DNA of 64,000 bases from Nepenthes gracilis (lineage: Eukaryota; Streptophyta; Magnoliopsida; Caryophyllales; Nepenthaceae). Below are positions 1 to 13,079 of this stretch, in pieces; position 1 is the stretch's first letter; each line of letters opens with the position of its first letter. The translations under genes and the position numbers were made by a program. Below the pieces are notes generated by a model. The model saw nothing but the letters and a program-made list of their open reading frames with translations. It made no database searches and was not told the origin of the DNA. The stretch covers positions 9,210,001 to 9,274,000 of the forward strand of contig BSYO01000025.1 of the NCBI GenBank assembly GCA_033239525.1, in the 5' to 3' direction.

Positions 1-480
1 ATGTGTGGAAATGATGAATGTCTAAAAGAAAATCTTAATCAATCCGATAACTCTAAGAACGAGTCAAAAGCTAAATTTTATGACCTTCAAGATGCTTATG
101 ATAAATTATTTAAGAAATGCCTACAGATCAAAAAAGCTAATATGTCGTTAAAGTATAAACTGACAAAAAAAAATTAGCTCTAAAATTTATGTTAAACACA
201 AAAATTCAAGAAGTTGAGAAATTAAATAGCTCATTTACCGTAAAGATCAAGACTCCCGAATCTAACCTGGAGGTTGCTCGTAATGATCTAAAATAATTTT
301 CAAATGAGTCTAAGAAATTGGACCACATGTTCAGTTTGAGAAAAATCGGAGGAAGCAAAATTGGGTTAGGTCATTCAGAAAATACCTTGAAAGCCAATGT
401 TAACTCTAAAATTGTATTTGTTTGAGCCATGTCTATCCCAAGACAAAGCAGCACATCGTCTGCATATGTTAATAAGTCGT
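1..480 (+). pseudogene. Copia (Sirevirus-like) gag fragment, element J
   Basis: No complete gene: the window opens inside the C-terminal part of a Copia gag. The plus frame reads a block with KFYDLQDAYDKLFKKC and a Lys/Leu-rich coiled-coil-like stretch, then stops and frameshifts. The same block occurs on the minus strand inside element E (about 13340-13870), where it follows a zinc knuckle, so this is the same protein family in the opposite orientation. From about 480 the sequence switches abruptly to LTR-like DNA, so everything after gag (protease, integrase, RT, RNase H) has been deleted. Sirevirus-like assignment rests on the gag similarity to E. Confidence 0.65.
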
Positions 481-489
481 CAAGAGTTG

Positions 490-1246
490 TACGAATTCCC
501 TAAACCCTATCCCATGCTCGATAGGTGCTCAAGCGGCGCAGCCTTTTTTATCCCTAATGGCTCTTTTATTTTAAACTTGTTTTGGACTCCTTCATATATT
601 TGAGCCTTTCTTCTTCATGAAATAGGGTTTTTAAGAAAGAGAACTGTGACACAAAAGGCTACCATTGCTATTCTTCATTACCTTGAACCAAGATATTGTG
701 CCCACTGGAGAAAGCTTCACCTTTTCTATGTGCTAATCTTCCAAAGCTTTCTCTTCTTCTTATATCATTTGACTACTCTGTCTTTTTGGCCTATAAACCC
801 TTCCGAGTGATGTGGGAGGCATGAAAACTGAGCTCCAACAGGTCATGTAAAAAGATTGACGTGAAAATCAAAAAACGTTCGATTTTATTGCCGTGAGCTA
901 ATCTAAGAAGTTTATTGGTAAACATCACGTGATGGGAGTAAATCGGTTAGGTTAGCATATCGTTACCTTTCGGTCTGCAAGTTGATTTTCATAATGCATA
1001 TCTTCCCTAACCGTTGAAATTCGAAGAGTTTTATTCGATAGCCGTGGTTATCGAAATTTTCCTTCGTCATCAAAAATTATCTCTTATTATTATTATTTAC
1101 TACTTTACTCTTTATACTTGTTATCATATATATTATCTAGATTAAAATATTCTTTATATGTATTGAATATTTATTTTTGTATTATTTCTGTTAATCTATC
1201 AAGTGGTTGAAACTTTTATGTGCTTTGGAACAAAAAATTCCCTTCA
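490..1246 (+). repeat. Truncated 3' LTR of Copia element J
   Basis: The last 400 bases (about 845-1246) match, with many substitutions, the reverse complement of the E LTR at 14855-15270. Shared landmarks in order are gttcgattttattgccgtg, gggagtaaatcgg, ttaggttagcat, tgcatatcttccctaac and the terminal ...cccttca. The first part (490-840) is more diverged but has gctcgat/gctcaagcg blocks like those in the E LTR. The LTR end falls directly in the RT remnant of element Z, so J inserted into Z. Its left end is lost by the gag/LTR deletion. Confidence 0.6.
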
Positions 1247-2465
1247 ACATTTAAACTCTTTTTCCAAAGTGTCTAAAGTACAATCCTCAAGTACATCTCG
1301 TACTTTTCATAACTCATCGAAAATATTAAGTTATTATCAATGAACACTACCACAAACTTGTCAAGATAAGGTTGAAATACTCGATTTATCAAATTCATAA
1401 AAGTTACTTGGGCGTTAGTCAACCCAAATGGCATAACCAAAAACTTGCAATACTCATACCTCATTTAGAAAGTCATTTTCACTATATCTTTCTTCTTAAT
1501 CCTCAATTGATGATAACCCGAATGAAAATCAACCTTTAAAAATACTTAGACCCATTACAATTGATCAAACAAGTCATCAAATCTCGACAACAAGTACTTA
1601 TTATTGATGATAATCTTATTCAATTCGCGATAGTCTATATACAATCACATAAACCGTCATTCTTCTTCACAAATAACACTGGAGCACCCCACGAGAACAC
1701 ACTTGGCCAGATAAAATCATTCCCTAATAACTTTTGTAATTGTTACTTCAATTCTTTATGCTTTAACAATGCCATTTTATAGAGAGCCTTCAATATAGTT
1801 ACCGCTCCAGGTATCGTTTCAATCTCAAACTTAATTTTTTTGTTCGACGGTAGTTCCAATAAATCTTCTCAAAAAAATCCTCAAACTCACGTACTACTGG
1901 TATGTCTTTTATTGAAACACTATGACTCCGAATCATGCTTACACAAGCCAAATAAGTTTGACATTCATTCTTTATCAAATGGCAAGCATGAAATGTCGAA
2001 ATCATGTATAGAGATTATTTATGAATTACTCCTTAAAAATAAAAAAATTAGCATCCCAAAATTATAAAATATGCTCTCTTATGAAAATAATCTATACTAG
2101 TATGGTAACTAACTAGTCAATCCATACCTAATATTATATCAAAATCATGTATACAAGATTAAATCCACTACTAACTCCAACCCATTAACCCAAACAACAC
2201 ACCTAGGGCACACAATATCCATAACTAAAGACGATCTCGTAGGTGTAGACACTATCAATAAAAAATCCATAATCCTCGAGGGTGACATCAAATGATGGAT
2301 AAATGTTGGTGAAACAAATGAGTATATTGAATTTGAATCCAAAAGTACATGAGCTAAAATTTTGAATATTGTAGGCTTATCTTCAACCACCATGGATGAT
2401 GCACTCGAATCTTGGGCCGTCACTGCAAAAGTTCTTCCCAAAGTACTTGGTTTCCTTGCCATTTA
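1247..2465 (-). pseudogene. Protease-RT remnant of Tekay-like gypsy element Z
   Basis: Reading the minus strand, a protease piece (2145-2462) has the HVLLDSNSIYSFVSP pattern, the DSGA-type aspartic site with the Gly-Ala changed. The connector (1799-2005) has SVSIKDIPVVREFEDFF. RT follows, with [10 protein letters not shown] near 1680 and [12 protein letters not shown] and VVFIDNNLIFS at 1300-1460. In that last motif the second catalytic Asp of the usual FIDD is Asn. Stops and frameshifts separate every block. RT stops at 1247 where J is inserted, and no RNase H or integrase is found to the left. The motif order and wording match element B, a Tekay/Del-like chromovirus. Non-functional. Confidence 0.8.
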
Positions 2466-3403
2466 TCTCAAGGGATGAGGGCATCTTTAATTATATGGCC
2501 GGATTGGCTGCAATTGAAGCATGCTCCCAAGATCTTGTATCAAGGCCTTCCTCTATGAGATTTCTCGCAATGAGGGCACATAGGCATTGATAGTTGAAGG
2601 CTCAACACACCTTGGAGTTCAACTCCTTTCTTCCCTTTGTTCGATAACTTTGATCTTTTATGGAATCCTCTTGATCCCAAACTTTAGCTTCCTTTGCCAG
2701 CCGACTTCTTCTTGAATAATTTCTCCCCCTCCAATTCTCGTTCAAACAAGAGAACTGGATCCAACATATCTCTATACGTCTGCAATTCCAACGTAACAAG
2801 TTGCTTATGAATTGCGTTATTTAAGCCTTGTAGGAATTTCCTTACCTTCCTCACCTCATCATGGACCATATGAGGGGTATAGCGGGAGAGTTTGGTGAAC
2901 TTGGCATTATATTATGCTACAATCTAGTTTTGTTGCCCCAAATAGGCAAATTCATCCTCCTTTTGTTCCCATAAGTTTGTTGGAAAGTACTTGTCTATGA
3001 AAACTTCTACAAATATATCCCATAAAATTTCTTCGTTTTCTAACCCAATTGCACGTTTCTTCATTGACTATCAATGGTTAGCTTCTCCCTTCAAATTGTA
3101 GGAGACAAACATCACCTTGTACTCCTCTAGGTATTGTATAATGGCAAAAACTTTATCAATCAATCGGTTCCAAATTTCAGCCTTAGTGAGATTCGAATCG
3201 CCAATGAATTCTGGCGCGCTCTCATTTGTGAAGCAATCATATCCTGTTATTGTTGGATTGGCCGAGGTTGGCTCCGGTTTATGCAATCCTTGGGCCATAG
3301 ATTCCATCATGTCAGCCATCCTTACCATGATGGATAAATTCTCCTCTTCCTTGTCAGGTTGAGAGTTGGGTCCTTCACCACTTTCTCTTTGTTTGGATGA
3401 CAT
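2466..3403 (-). pseudogene. gag remnant of gypsy element Z
   Basis: The minus-strand ORF from 3403 encodes 110 residues starting MSSKQRESGEGPN and includes ESAPEFIGDSNLTKAEIWNRLIDKVF. This is the plant gypsy gag signature (hydrophobic-x-G-x-x-D-P/x-x-A-E-x-W-hydrophobic). Further fragments at 2602-2869 read VRKVRKFLQGLNNAIHKQLVTLELQTYRDML, equivalent to the FVQGLRDTIRKQLVPF region of element B. Frameshifts separate the pieces. The ATG lies about 75 bases from the primer-binding site, the expected place for gag. Confidence 0.8.
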
Positions 3404-3477
3404 CTTTTAAACCTATCACAAAATATTTAATCATATTAGATCTCCAAATCAAAATTAAGTTATTCTATTTAAGACTT

Positions 3478-3488
3478 CTCTGATACCA
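3478..3488 (-). other. Primer-binding site of element Z (initiator-Met tRNA type)
   Basis: The minus strand reads TGGTATCAGAG, the usual plant sequence complementary to the 3' end of initiator methionine tRNA. It lies seven bases inside the end of the LTR, which starts on the plus strand with tgttatatcc at 3496. This fixes the orientation of Z and the inner LTR boundary. Confidence 0.85.
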
Positions 3489-3495
3489 CTTTAAT

Positions 3496-6275
3496 TGTTA
3501 TATCCTAAATTCTGATCCCATCATTAACAATTAATAACAATATTAAAAATTATCCGATAGCCATTTAATTAACACTGGATATGAACTTTACGTTGATACA
3601 TCAACCAACCAAAATAAAATAATCTAACATAAACATAGGACCAGATATGCCATGTCATCATGTGGTTCTGATACTGACCCAAACCGTACCGTCAGACCTT
3701 AAATAATGAGTCATGTCCAATCCAATCATAATTAGAGTAAATAATTCAATATAATCGTAAACTAACAGCCACTATTATCTATTGTCAGACCATTTGACAT
3801 CCCACGATTCAACAACAACAAATATTTTAAACTGCATCCATAGACTCATAACATCTCAAATACATAATTATTATCCGAATAACATAAAACATTAACTATT
3901 ACTGACCGAGAACTAAAATATAAATATTAAATATTTCATAATTCAGTTTCTAATTCAAAATCATTTTGACTAGCTCTTCCTTTTAACCCAAATCATCTAA
4001 CAAGTACCCAAATCTTTCATCTGAAGTGGTTAGCAAAATAGAAGTAAAGAGTGAGTTGATAATTCAGTAAGATATATAATTTACAATTAAATAAATATAA
4101 TTTATATTTAAAATATATCGGAAGGAATAATATATCGGATTTCAGTACATTAATATAAAATTTCATGACAATATAAATTCTTAATTTTTTAGATTTACTT
4201 ATCATATTCAAATTCAATTCATATCATCAAATCATACTGAAGTATGATTTGCTTTGGAACGAAGGGTGAGTAGGGCCTCACCAACTAAATAAGCGGATAA
4301 TCAAAACCTAAGTTATATTTATTTCTACACAACCTAAGGTCATACGCTACTATTTAAGATCGATGGTAAATTCTCATACATACAATCCCGTAGACAGGGT
4401 CAAACTCCACTTTCACCTGGGGATAATAAGTTTAAACATCGATTACCGCGATAATGTATTAAAAAAATATCATAATATACTTCTTACTGAACAATTTTTG
4501 TGGTCCAATACTTAATCTTATGAAAATTCTACACAATTATTTATATTTCTTAATTTTTTCATTTTGGAGAAAGTATTCATAATTCTTAATGTAAAGTAGA
4601 GTTTTGTCTTTAAATTCTATAAATTTTTATCAAGTAATATTTAAAATTTTTGTTAAAATTTAGCATCATAAATTTTAAAATATAAAATACTAATTTAGCA
4701 TAGTAATGTAAAAAAATTCAGCAACTTAAAACATATCAGCAAACATTTTTTAAGCAAATATACAGGAAAATTTAATAGGTTTGTAGAGCATGCATATTAT
4801 ATATTTAATAATAAGAACAAACAGAAACTTCTGTACATGAAAATTAAATATAAAAGAATATTATAGCATAAATTCAGAATATACATGAGCAGATATTGTA
4901 GAAACTAACTAAAATATACAGTATATTAAAGGATTGAGTTTTTACTTATGTTAATCATAATTAATTAAGCTAATCAATAAGCTAATTATATTACTAACTC
5001 TTTAGATAATTTGCATGTGTTTCCACTTAATGAGTAGAAGCAAAGATTGAAGAACTTAGTTTATACATTTGGAGATATTATTTTTGCTAACCTATATTTT
5101 TAAATAATATGTATTGTATTTAATTGTTATATTTTAGTTTAATTTCTGTTGCGATTCGTAGTAGAAATGATGTGAAGTTTTGACAGATTTTGATGTTTTG
5201 ATAATATTATATAATTCAGTATCAGTTGTTATGTTAAATAAATATGGCAATCGATGTATCTATAGAACAATGTAATTCAGTAAATAATTTTAGTTTCGAA
5301 TAAATAATTTTATGGATATTTATTACTTCCACAAATTGATAAGTATTTGATTTTAATAATGTACATGCATCTTTTCTTAATAAAAGCTGACATCCTATTG
5401 TTTTGAGATGGTGTCAGAGCCACAAATAAGGTGGCATTGTAATTGGATCCTATGTATTCTACTGTATTATTTATGTACATTTGATCAGGGTATTGACAAA
5501 AAAAACTCATGTCCAATTGATAAATTAAATTATTATCAATAAAATTGGCAATAAAAGATAATCAGATATGGTTATGGTTAATGATGGATTTTAAGACGTG
5601 GTCCGTCACAATATAAATATACTTGAACTTGAATTTCATGCATTTTTACAACAACATGATAAAAACTTTACTTGCATGTTAAGTATAAACCTCTTAGCTA
5701 TTAAATCATATTATACATGAGTATTTGAAATAACAAATACTCATAGAATTGAAAAAAGAATAATAACAAAAGAAATAAGGCTTAGAATATATTTACCTTA
5801 ACTCCAAATTACCCAAAATCTTATTTGGATTCACTTGAATTGGCATTCTCTAGTTTTCTCTCTCTTTCTCTCTCTTCTCCTCTTATCCTTCTCTCTTATC
5901 TCTTAAATGGTGCTCGAGCATTAGTCGAGTGTGCGTCAGGTGCTATGGTTGAACACTACGGCACACGGGCGCCCCCTCAAGCGTGTTTCAAGTGCAGACA
6001 TTTTGGATAGTGCGCTTTGAGTGTCTGTTGAGTGTGCTTTGAGTGCAGACATACTGAAAAGTGTGCTCTGGTGCTGATCAAGTGTCCATCAAGCTTGATC
6101 TCACTGTCCATCCAATGCATAGGTGCACGTTAGGCACCGACTAGGCATCCATCAATTCGATATGATCCAATCTAATCTTAACTTTTGATTCAATTTTTAT
6201 CCTCATTTGATATTAATTTTAATAATTTTAATTTAATAAATTATAATTAAGATAAAAATCAAACTCAAACCTTGC
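3496..6275 (-). repeat. 5' LTR of element Z (minus orientation, probably itself interrupted)
   Basis: The inner boundary is set by the PBS. Internal landmarks agree with the reverse complement of the C-type LTR: a gaagtaaagagtgagttg block near 4040 corresponds to the cagtaagggtgagtgtacag block of LTR C. A CT-rich stretch followed by a CTCGAG-containing GC-rich block lies at 5850-6060, as expected near the LTR start. The outer end is uncertain: I place it near caaaccttgcc at about 6275 by analogy with the cctgaaacctcaca end. The sequence ...gtccgtcaca at 5601-5610 looks like the 3' end of another LTR in plus orientation, so a second insertion may lie inside. Confidence 0.5.
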
Positions 6276-8500
6276 CTCTTAGGCACCACTGACTAGAATA
6301 TACACTAAGTTGATCTCTGCATTAAGTCTATCATCGTAGAATAAAAGGTTGCACATTTTGATGTTCAAGTGAAGGAATCACTATGCTTTTGATTGGATAG
6401 ATAACTTACCATCCTAGAATAAAAGGTCTAGTAGCAATACGTGCAACTATGGGCCAACACCATTGCCCCTCACAAGTCGAATCTAACGCTTTTTAAAGCT
6501 AAGAGTGCCCAGATTGTAAGGTGATGCGGTTGGATAACAAAGGGTCTATCGGGCCCAGTTAACGTAACCAAATAAGTATAGATTTACCGTTTTTAATGAT
6601 AGATAGAACAAATAATATTAAAACTACTTAAGATTTATAATCTTTCTGAAGCCCCAATAAAAGGATTGCAGAATTTTAGTATAAATACAATTATCTCGGA
6701 TATGTTAATGACTAATCTAATTAACCTAATTAAAATCTGATCTGACCTTAATAATATGCAAAAGTTGCTTTGCCAAGAGGACGCTGTTTCAAGCATAGAT
6801 GCATTTAAAATCGAGACCAGCTTCTTCCTTGGGCCTATAGACATTGACCCAAACAACTTTGGAAGACGTTTTATGCAATTTAACTTCATGCCAAAGGAAA
6901 TGTTTAAGCATCCCATTAATAATCTAACGCATAGCTTTAGTGAGAATGAAAAGGGAGGTCTAGTTGACATACAAAGGGACGTCAAGTTAACATACAAATT
7001 AGAAAAAATGGAATTGATACCCACGGAGGAGAGTCATCTGTTTTTCTACAAGCTAATGCGAGAAGAAACATAACCAATAAGCACTCGACAATCAATAGGG
7101 ATTAACCTAGTTGAGATTGGCAGGACTCCAAAGTAACAAATCAGAAGGCTGCCATGCCTGAACCCTATGATAAAACTGGATAACATGGGCACACCTTAGG
7201 ATATTCGAGCAAAGGAAGAATTTCTGATATAAATGTAAATTACTCTTTAAGATCTTTACCAAATTGATCTGCATGCCGTTCACGTCAGTATGTTTAAGTG
7301 TATCGATGTATTCTCCCACACACTTGCCATGATTATAGTTGTCACATGATCTAGTTTTCAGATTACACAATCATACACTAATCATACTCTTTAGTCACAC
7401 AGTGCGATAACCAAGGCCTCTATTTGCTCAACCTACTCCAACTCTCCTTTCTTTTCCTTTGTTTGTGATACTATCTTATATATAAATAGGCAAATAATTT
7501 ATCAAAACGAAGCCCAGAATTTTATTAAAACTCAACAATAAAAATAATTAGTGTAATATTTCCATGTCTTATTTGGACACTAAGGAATTGAATATATAGA
7601 TAAAATCTTTTAGAGTTGATATTATATAATCGAACCTCGACTAACCTTCAAAAGAGCATAGGAGGGTTATATTTGTAGGATCTTTCAAATAACAATTTGG
7701 TTATTTTTTAATCTCTGTTAACTTACTGTTCGGGATTGAGTTATCAATTTGAAAATTTCCTTAATTATATTTTTATATTTCGGTGTGACTCAGATGTGGT
7801 ATTTAAATTATTAATATACTAAAGTTTTGATAAGTCTTCCATATTAAATTATATATCTATGAAACTAAATTAAACATCTAACTAACCAGTTCAAACAAAT
7901 ACTCCCATCAGAGGCCCCACGTTACACTTCCAACTAAGCAAGATCGTGTTAATGGTTATTAAGCCTCGAAGGAGGGTTAAGGGAGGAATAGACACTGATC
8001 AAGTTTTGCTCCGCAATTGACTTACGTAACCATATTTATTCCTCCCTTTCGAACAGCGTTCGTCTGCTGGTTTATGCGACAGGGGCAACCGTGAAGAGAC
8101 TGGGAGGAGAAGAGAAAATTTCTGTGCGCCGCATCCACGCTGTTGTTAACTGATAAGAAACGAAACTCAAGGCAAGTGAATTCTTTATCTTTTTTATATT
8201 ATTATCTTGTAAAAATCCTATTTTTCCCTTCTGATACTCGGTCACACAGCCACATTGAGCCCCAAACTACTGCTGCAATGGCTTCATGCGTAACAGTGAC
8301 CCACAAATTCATCCTTGCTTTTCGTGTCACAGTCTCCATAGAAACTCTCTTATTTCATCTTATTATACGTTAAGCAATAAGTATAATAATGTTGTTTCCA
8401 TTTCTTATACTTTTCATGCTTGTAAATTGAGATTACAGTGGCGTTTAAAGTAAGAAGATGATGAACAATACCGGTGGGGAAACTAATCTTTGAATAATTT
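6276..8500. other. Unassigned intergenic DNA
   Basis: No gene is recognised. Two overlapping open frames occur, 105 codons on plus (6756-7073) and 129 codons on minus (6635-7024). Neither has a motif I know, nor a clear start context, splice context or neighbours. A TATA-like tatatataaatagg lies at 7478-7491 after a CT-rich patch, and tatata-rich DNA follows. The block at 7915-8170 is somewhat GC-richer (aggggcaaccgtgaagagac) but has no long frame. It is probably old transposon sequence. Confidence 0.4.
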
Positions 8501-8506
8501 TTGAGC

Positions 8507-9249
8507 CAACCATTTATATATTAGATTAATACATTTATATCCATAAAGCTACCATTTTATAATATAATTCATACAGTTTAATTTTTTATTGATAAAACAT
8601 GATTTTGATTATTCAAAGTGATAGTAATTAAGTAACGAAAATGTTACGATAGATACTAAAATCTATTTATTTCACCTCTAGCTAAGATGACGAACGATTT
8701 TCAGATCAACTATTTATATTATATTATATTAATATATTTATGCCAATAAAATTACTACTTTTATAATATAATATGTGTGGTTAAATTTTTTATTGACGAA
8801 ATATGATTTAATTACCTGAAATAATAGTAATCGAGTGACGAAGATGTTATAATAAATATTAAAATCTGTTCATCTAATCTCTAGCTGACATACTAGGAAA
8901 TTGTCAGGTTAATTGTTTATATTTTATATTAATGCGATTATATTAATAAAGTTACTTTTTATACTATAATATGTATAGTTTAATATCACATTAATTAATC
9001 TTGATTTTGATGCCTCAATATTGTAATAGTAAAGTGATGAAGGCGGTTGAGAATCACTACAATCTGTTATTTTACAATTGGTTATAATTGGAGACCATGT
9101 TCGGGGAAATTATTCATATGGTAATTGATTATATTCATGACAATAATATTATCATTCTTAATCTATAAAATGTGTAATTAAATACTATATTGTTAGAAGT
9201 TTAGTTCAATCACTTAAAATGGTAGGCATTGATGGAAGAATTTGTAATA
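8507..9249 (+). repeat. Degenerate tandem repeat, about 200-212 bp unit
   Basis: Units start near 8507, 8707, 8910 and 9122. Each opens with caactatttatatta or a variant, then a tta-rich segment, then (a)aagttacta...ttataatataat, a gtttaat..ttattgat segment, gtaat(c)gagtgacgaaga and a ctctagctgac end. Units differ by many substitutions, so the array is old. The fourth unit is broken by insertion of Copia element E. Its remainder appears to continue at 15946-15995 on the other side (cataaagagttgtcacatctagcc aligns to the ctatttatttcacctctagct end of unit 1). It may be a local satellite remnant. Confidence 0.65.
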
Positions 9250-9254
9250 ACAAC
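9250..9254. repeat. Target-site duplication of element E (left)
   Basis: ACAAC directly before the left LTR, repeated exactly at 15941-15945 after the right LTR. A 5-bp duplication is usual for LTR retrotransposons. Confidence 0.85.
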
Positions 9255-12200
9255 TGAAAAGGACGTTTTATCCCAAATTACACAATACAATTTTTGACCC
9301 CGTGCAGGACTAACGGAAGCAATATTAAATTAAATATTCAATATACATAAATAATATTTATATTTAGATGTTAAGAGCAACCATATGCATAAAACATATA
9401 TGACAAAAAGCAATAGTAAAAAAAGATAATTTTTTATGATAAAGAAAAAACTCGATATCCACAGCTATTAAGAAAAATCCTCCAAGTTTCAACGGCAAAG
9501 GAAAATATGCACTATAAAAATCAACTTACAGATCGGGTGGTACAGACGGGCTAATCTGATTGATTTACTCCCATCTTGTGATCCATATAAAAAAAAACTC
9601 CTTATATTTGCCCACGATAACAAAATCAGACACCTTCCGATCTTCACGCCAATTGTGACATATCGAATTATTTTTCTTTAATAACTTTCGTCAATAACCA
9701 CATAAAACTAATACCCATAATTTAAAATATAAATATCTGTAAAAAATTAGATAGAGCTCCGTCTATAAAATGGACATTTGTAAAAATACAAATACCTGTA
9801 CAAACCCTATACAACATTTCACAAATACAATTATATAAAATTGCAGGATCTCACAGCCACCACATTACTACAAGTGGCACCGACGTCATAACTTAAGTAC
9901 AACTCCGATTCAGAAAGAATGCCAGCTAGGAAAACCCAACATGACCACGAAAGAAAACCTGCGGAAGCATAATAACCACAATATACAACGGGGACTAACC
10001 ATACGTCCATCATCATAGTATATATACATATATATATATATATATAAGTTCTCAAAATAAAATACAAGATTCTTGTTTCATACACAATGATCAAGCTAAG
10101 TCCCAAGCTCCGGACTCGATATCGATTGCCTATCACACTCCTATGGCCCGCTCAGTCTTGTCGACTATCAGTGTGTTCTCATTTGAAAGGAAAGAAATAG
10201 TAAGAGTGAGCTTACAGCTCAACAAGTGTATCATACACAATAATATGTAAACAAATGAAACAATAATGGGATGAGGAAAAAGCATATATTTGCAAATGAA
10301 ATGGGATGTGGAAGGATTGAGACATATGAGGATACACGATGTCATTAGGTATGATTTTTAAGCACTTATTATTTTATTAATCTTTGCGCACCATTGCCAA
10401 TAAGTTGTATTAACTAACAATGCGAGAGAACGATGAAAGGAATGTGTATGCTATACATTCTAAAGTAAACGGCTACATTTTTGGCCTGTAGCGACTCGGC
10501 CTTAACAATTCGGCAGCTCTTATTCTTTCACAATAGTATCTTAAAGTATGCTACGGACATCACCTACTCACATAAGTGGCCAGGATACACGGTCGAAGTA
10601 ACTTTTGGGTTTCCACTATGATGTTAATGGTAAGCAAGAAAATACTACCCAATGAACAAAAGTCAATGGTCCTAATTTCATTATTACTTACTCCTTGAGG
10701 GAGGATCCACCATATTTCATTTATATTATCTCCCAGGAGATCAATTCGATCATATACACACTGTGAATTTTCCATAAATTACTAGTACAATTATTAACTT
10801 TCTTTGGATTTAAGCCTTTTGACTATTCAATTTTTATGTACGAATATTAAAATTCGTGGGAAAAATAGGAATTTTTTACCACCGATGGGCAAATATACTT
10901 TGGGGCTCTCCGAAACAAATTTCTTTACAAACAGCGCACAAATACATATTTTCAGGACTTACAATTTGACATAAATAATTATACATAAATTTTAGAACAA
11001 TTAAGTGATGTGGAAGCATGCGAATTTTCCATTATTTTTCATGTGAACAGTAATAGTGGCCATTTAGAGAATTTAGATGCCGTAAACGGGTCAAAACTTG
11101 TGAGGTTGGACGTCCGGCCGATCTATACGCATAAATGAAATGTAGTCATTGATATTTTGGAGTCAATTTAACATAATACATAGGGAAAAAAAGTAAAATC
11201 CTGGATTGGGCATGAGTTAGAATTTGGCGAAGCCAAACCGGACAAATAAGAGAGCAAAATGGATAATAAATTATAAATTTCTTGAAAAATAATCATGGAT
11301 TACATATTTTTCATGTTTTGGGTGGGTATTGAGATAAAAATATCCAAAAAAAATAAATAAAAATTAAAAAAGGGTAAAAAGTAAGTATGAGAATACTTGC
11401 CTCGACGCGTACTACAACCTTTACAACTAACTCTTGAACGGATTCAAACTCCAAAGATTCAATCTCCTCCTTTCTCTCTCTTCTTCCTCCCTCTCTCTCT
11501 CTCTCTTCCCGTGCTTTTTCTGTCTAAGAACTTCCCCCCTTTCTCCTTTTAAAATGCAAATCTTAAAGTCGGTGGCGAAACTTCTAAACTTGCGCTCAAG
11601 CGCGTGGCGAGCACAAGCTTGCTGAAATTTGTGTCTCCTCGGACACTCGAGCGAGCAGCATGCGTAACTTAATCTGGAATTGGCATCTCCTTCTGCACTT
11701 GAGCTAGCCGTGCACCAGCAAATAGGAGCCCCTTTTTCCTCAATTTTACTTCCATTGCAAATTCTTCCATGTATATTAAGCCTAATATTCGAAACCTCAC
11801 ATTAATCTTTCCTCTCAAAACACTTGAATTGCCACACACCATCGAATCCCTTTCTTCACAATACCCACGTCGCTAACGAAGGTAAAAAAGTAAAAGTGTT
11901 GAATCGATAAAGAGAAGTTTGTGAGAAAACCTGTTAGCACATGAAACACAATAATATAATTTTAACTTTTTTAATTTGAGCAAGATTAATGGAGTAAAAG
12001 TTAAATTTCTCTCAAAGGGGACGCTCCAAAATACTTCAGCAAAAGCTAGGGTAACTGAAAGAATGAGAAAATTTATAGAGAGCTCGAAAAAGGCGTTTAA
12101 GATTAATGATCGTTGTCGCGGCGTTCGAGCATGACTCGAGTACTTGGCGACCATGCTTAGGGTTTCAAGAGAAAACTCGCAAGTGCTCGAGTGAGTAGGC

Positions 12201-12496
12201 CACGAGCATTGAACGCGCGACTATTGGTTTTGACGCTCAAACGCATGGCAAGCACGCAACAGGCACATGGCTACTAGATTGGGGCTTGAGCAGATGACGA
12301 GTGCAAGGAAGGTGCGGTGGCCACGGAATTCATGCTCGAGCAATGATTAGGCGAACAATAGGCGTAGTGCTCCTAGTACCCAGGAACGGACAGCCACAAA
12401 AATAAGTTGATACAATACTTCAATGAACATAACCTAGTATTGACACATGACCAAATATAGTCATGAAATATGCCAACCACAAAAATGACCCTAACA
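9255..12496 (-). repeat. 3' LTR of element E, interrupted by solo LTR F
   Basis: The two halves, 9255-9653 and 11807-12496, together match the uninterrupted right LTR (14855-15940) from tgaaaagg to ccctaaca. Examples are the shared ttaaatattcaatatac, ccttccgatcttcacg, ttgaattgccacacaccatcgaatcc and ccaggaacgg segments. By eye the two LTRs differ clearly more than the LTRs of element C, so E is the older insertion. Confidence 0.85.
9654..11801 (-). repeat. Solo gypsy LTR F, minus orientation
   Basis: Plus-strand ends are tgtgacatatcg and gaaacctcaca. The reverse complement therefore starts TGTGAGGTTTC like LTR C and ends ATGTCACA. The interior carries the same ordered landmarks as LTR C: the agagtgagcttacagctcaacaa segment at 10204, and a CT-rich patch then a CTCGAG-rich GC block at 11470-11720. 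No internal coding region or second LTR exists, so it is a solo LTR. Flanking pentamers are ccaat and ttaat, a target duplication with two C/T differences. Comparison with the right LTR of E shows the precise insertion point after cttcacg. A (TA)n tract lies at 10020-10047. Confidence 0.75.
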
Positions 12497-13079
12497 ATCT
12501 CCCATTTTGGAAATTCTGTAATAAAACACATAAAGAGAAAAAAAATACAAGATAAGCAAAGGTTCATATACCACCGAGATAGAATCTGTGTATATAAAAA
12601 TTTACACCCAATGAGAAACAAAAATAATACAAAAAGTAAATGAGGAAAGACACGAGAATTGCTATGTTGAGACTGTAGCTGCCAGGCTGATACGATAGCG
12701 GTAGTGCCCGGTTAACCATGGTTAGTATAAACAGATATAATAAAGTACAAAAAAATGCGAAAGCTGCCACATTGTTGTGTACCGGTGAAGAAACTACTAT
12801 TCTTAGATAATTATAGTTAGTGCAGAAATAGATAATAGCAAAAATATAATAGCAGGGGACAAACAGAGATAGACACAATCATAATTAACCATAAAAGAAC
12901 TCCCCCTAACAAGGATAACCTCCCCCGAAAAAACAAGAACTACGCCCCTTATCTTCCTCTAAAATAAAAACTACTCCCTCTTTTTGTCATGAATGACTAA
13001 AGGATAATAGAGCTCACTCTTCTTAGTCCATATTCTTTACCAAGTTTTATAGTGTTTCTTAAGTTCAATACTTGCTCAT
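12497..13079 (-). other. 3' non-coding region and polypurine tract of element E
   Basis: On the minus strand this segment runs from a caaaaagagggag motif (near 12980), through gggggagttc near 12900, to the purine tract aaaatgggagat that abuts the LTR at 12497. These are the landmarks of a Sirevirus 3' end. The open frames here (104 and 82 codons, minus) are hydrophobic AT-rich strings without recognisable motifs. Confidence 0.55.

Noticed and set aside
6635..7073. Overlapping 129-codon (minus) and 105-codon (plus) ORFs
   Set aside because: Mutually antisense, no motif, no gene context. Either could be chance in moderately AT-rich DNA.
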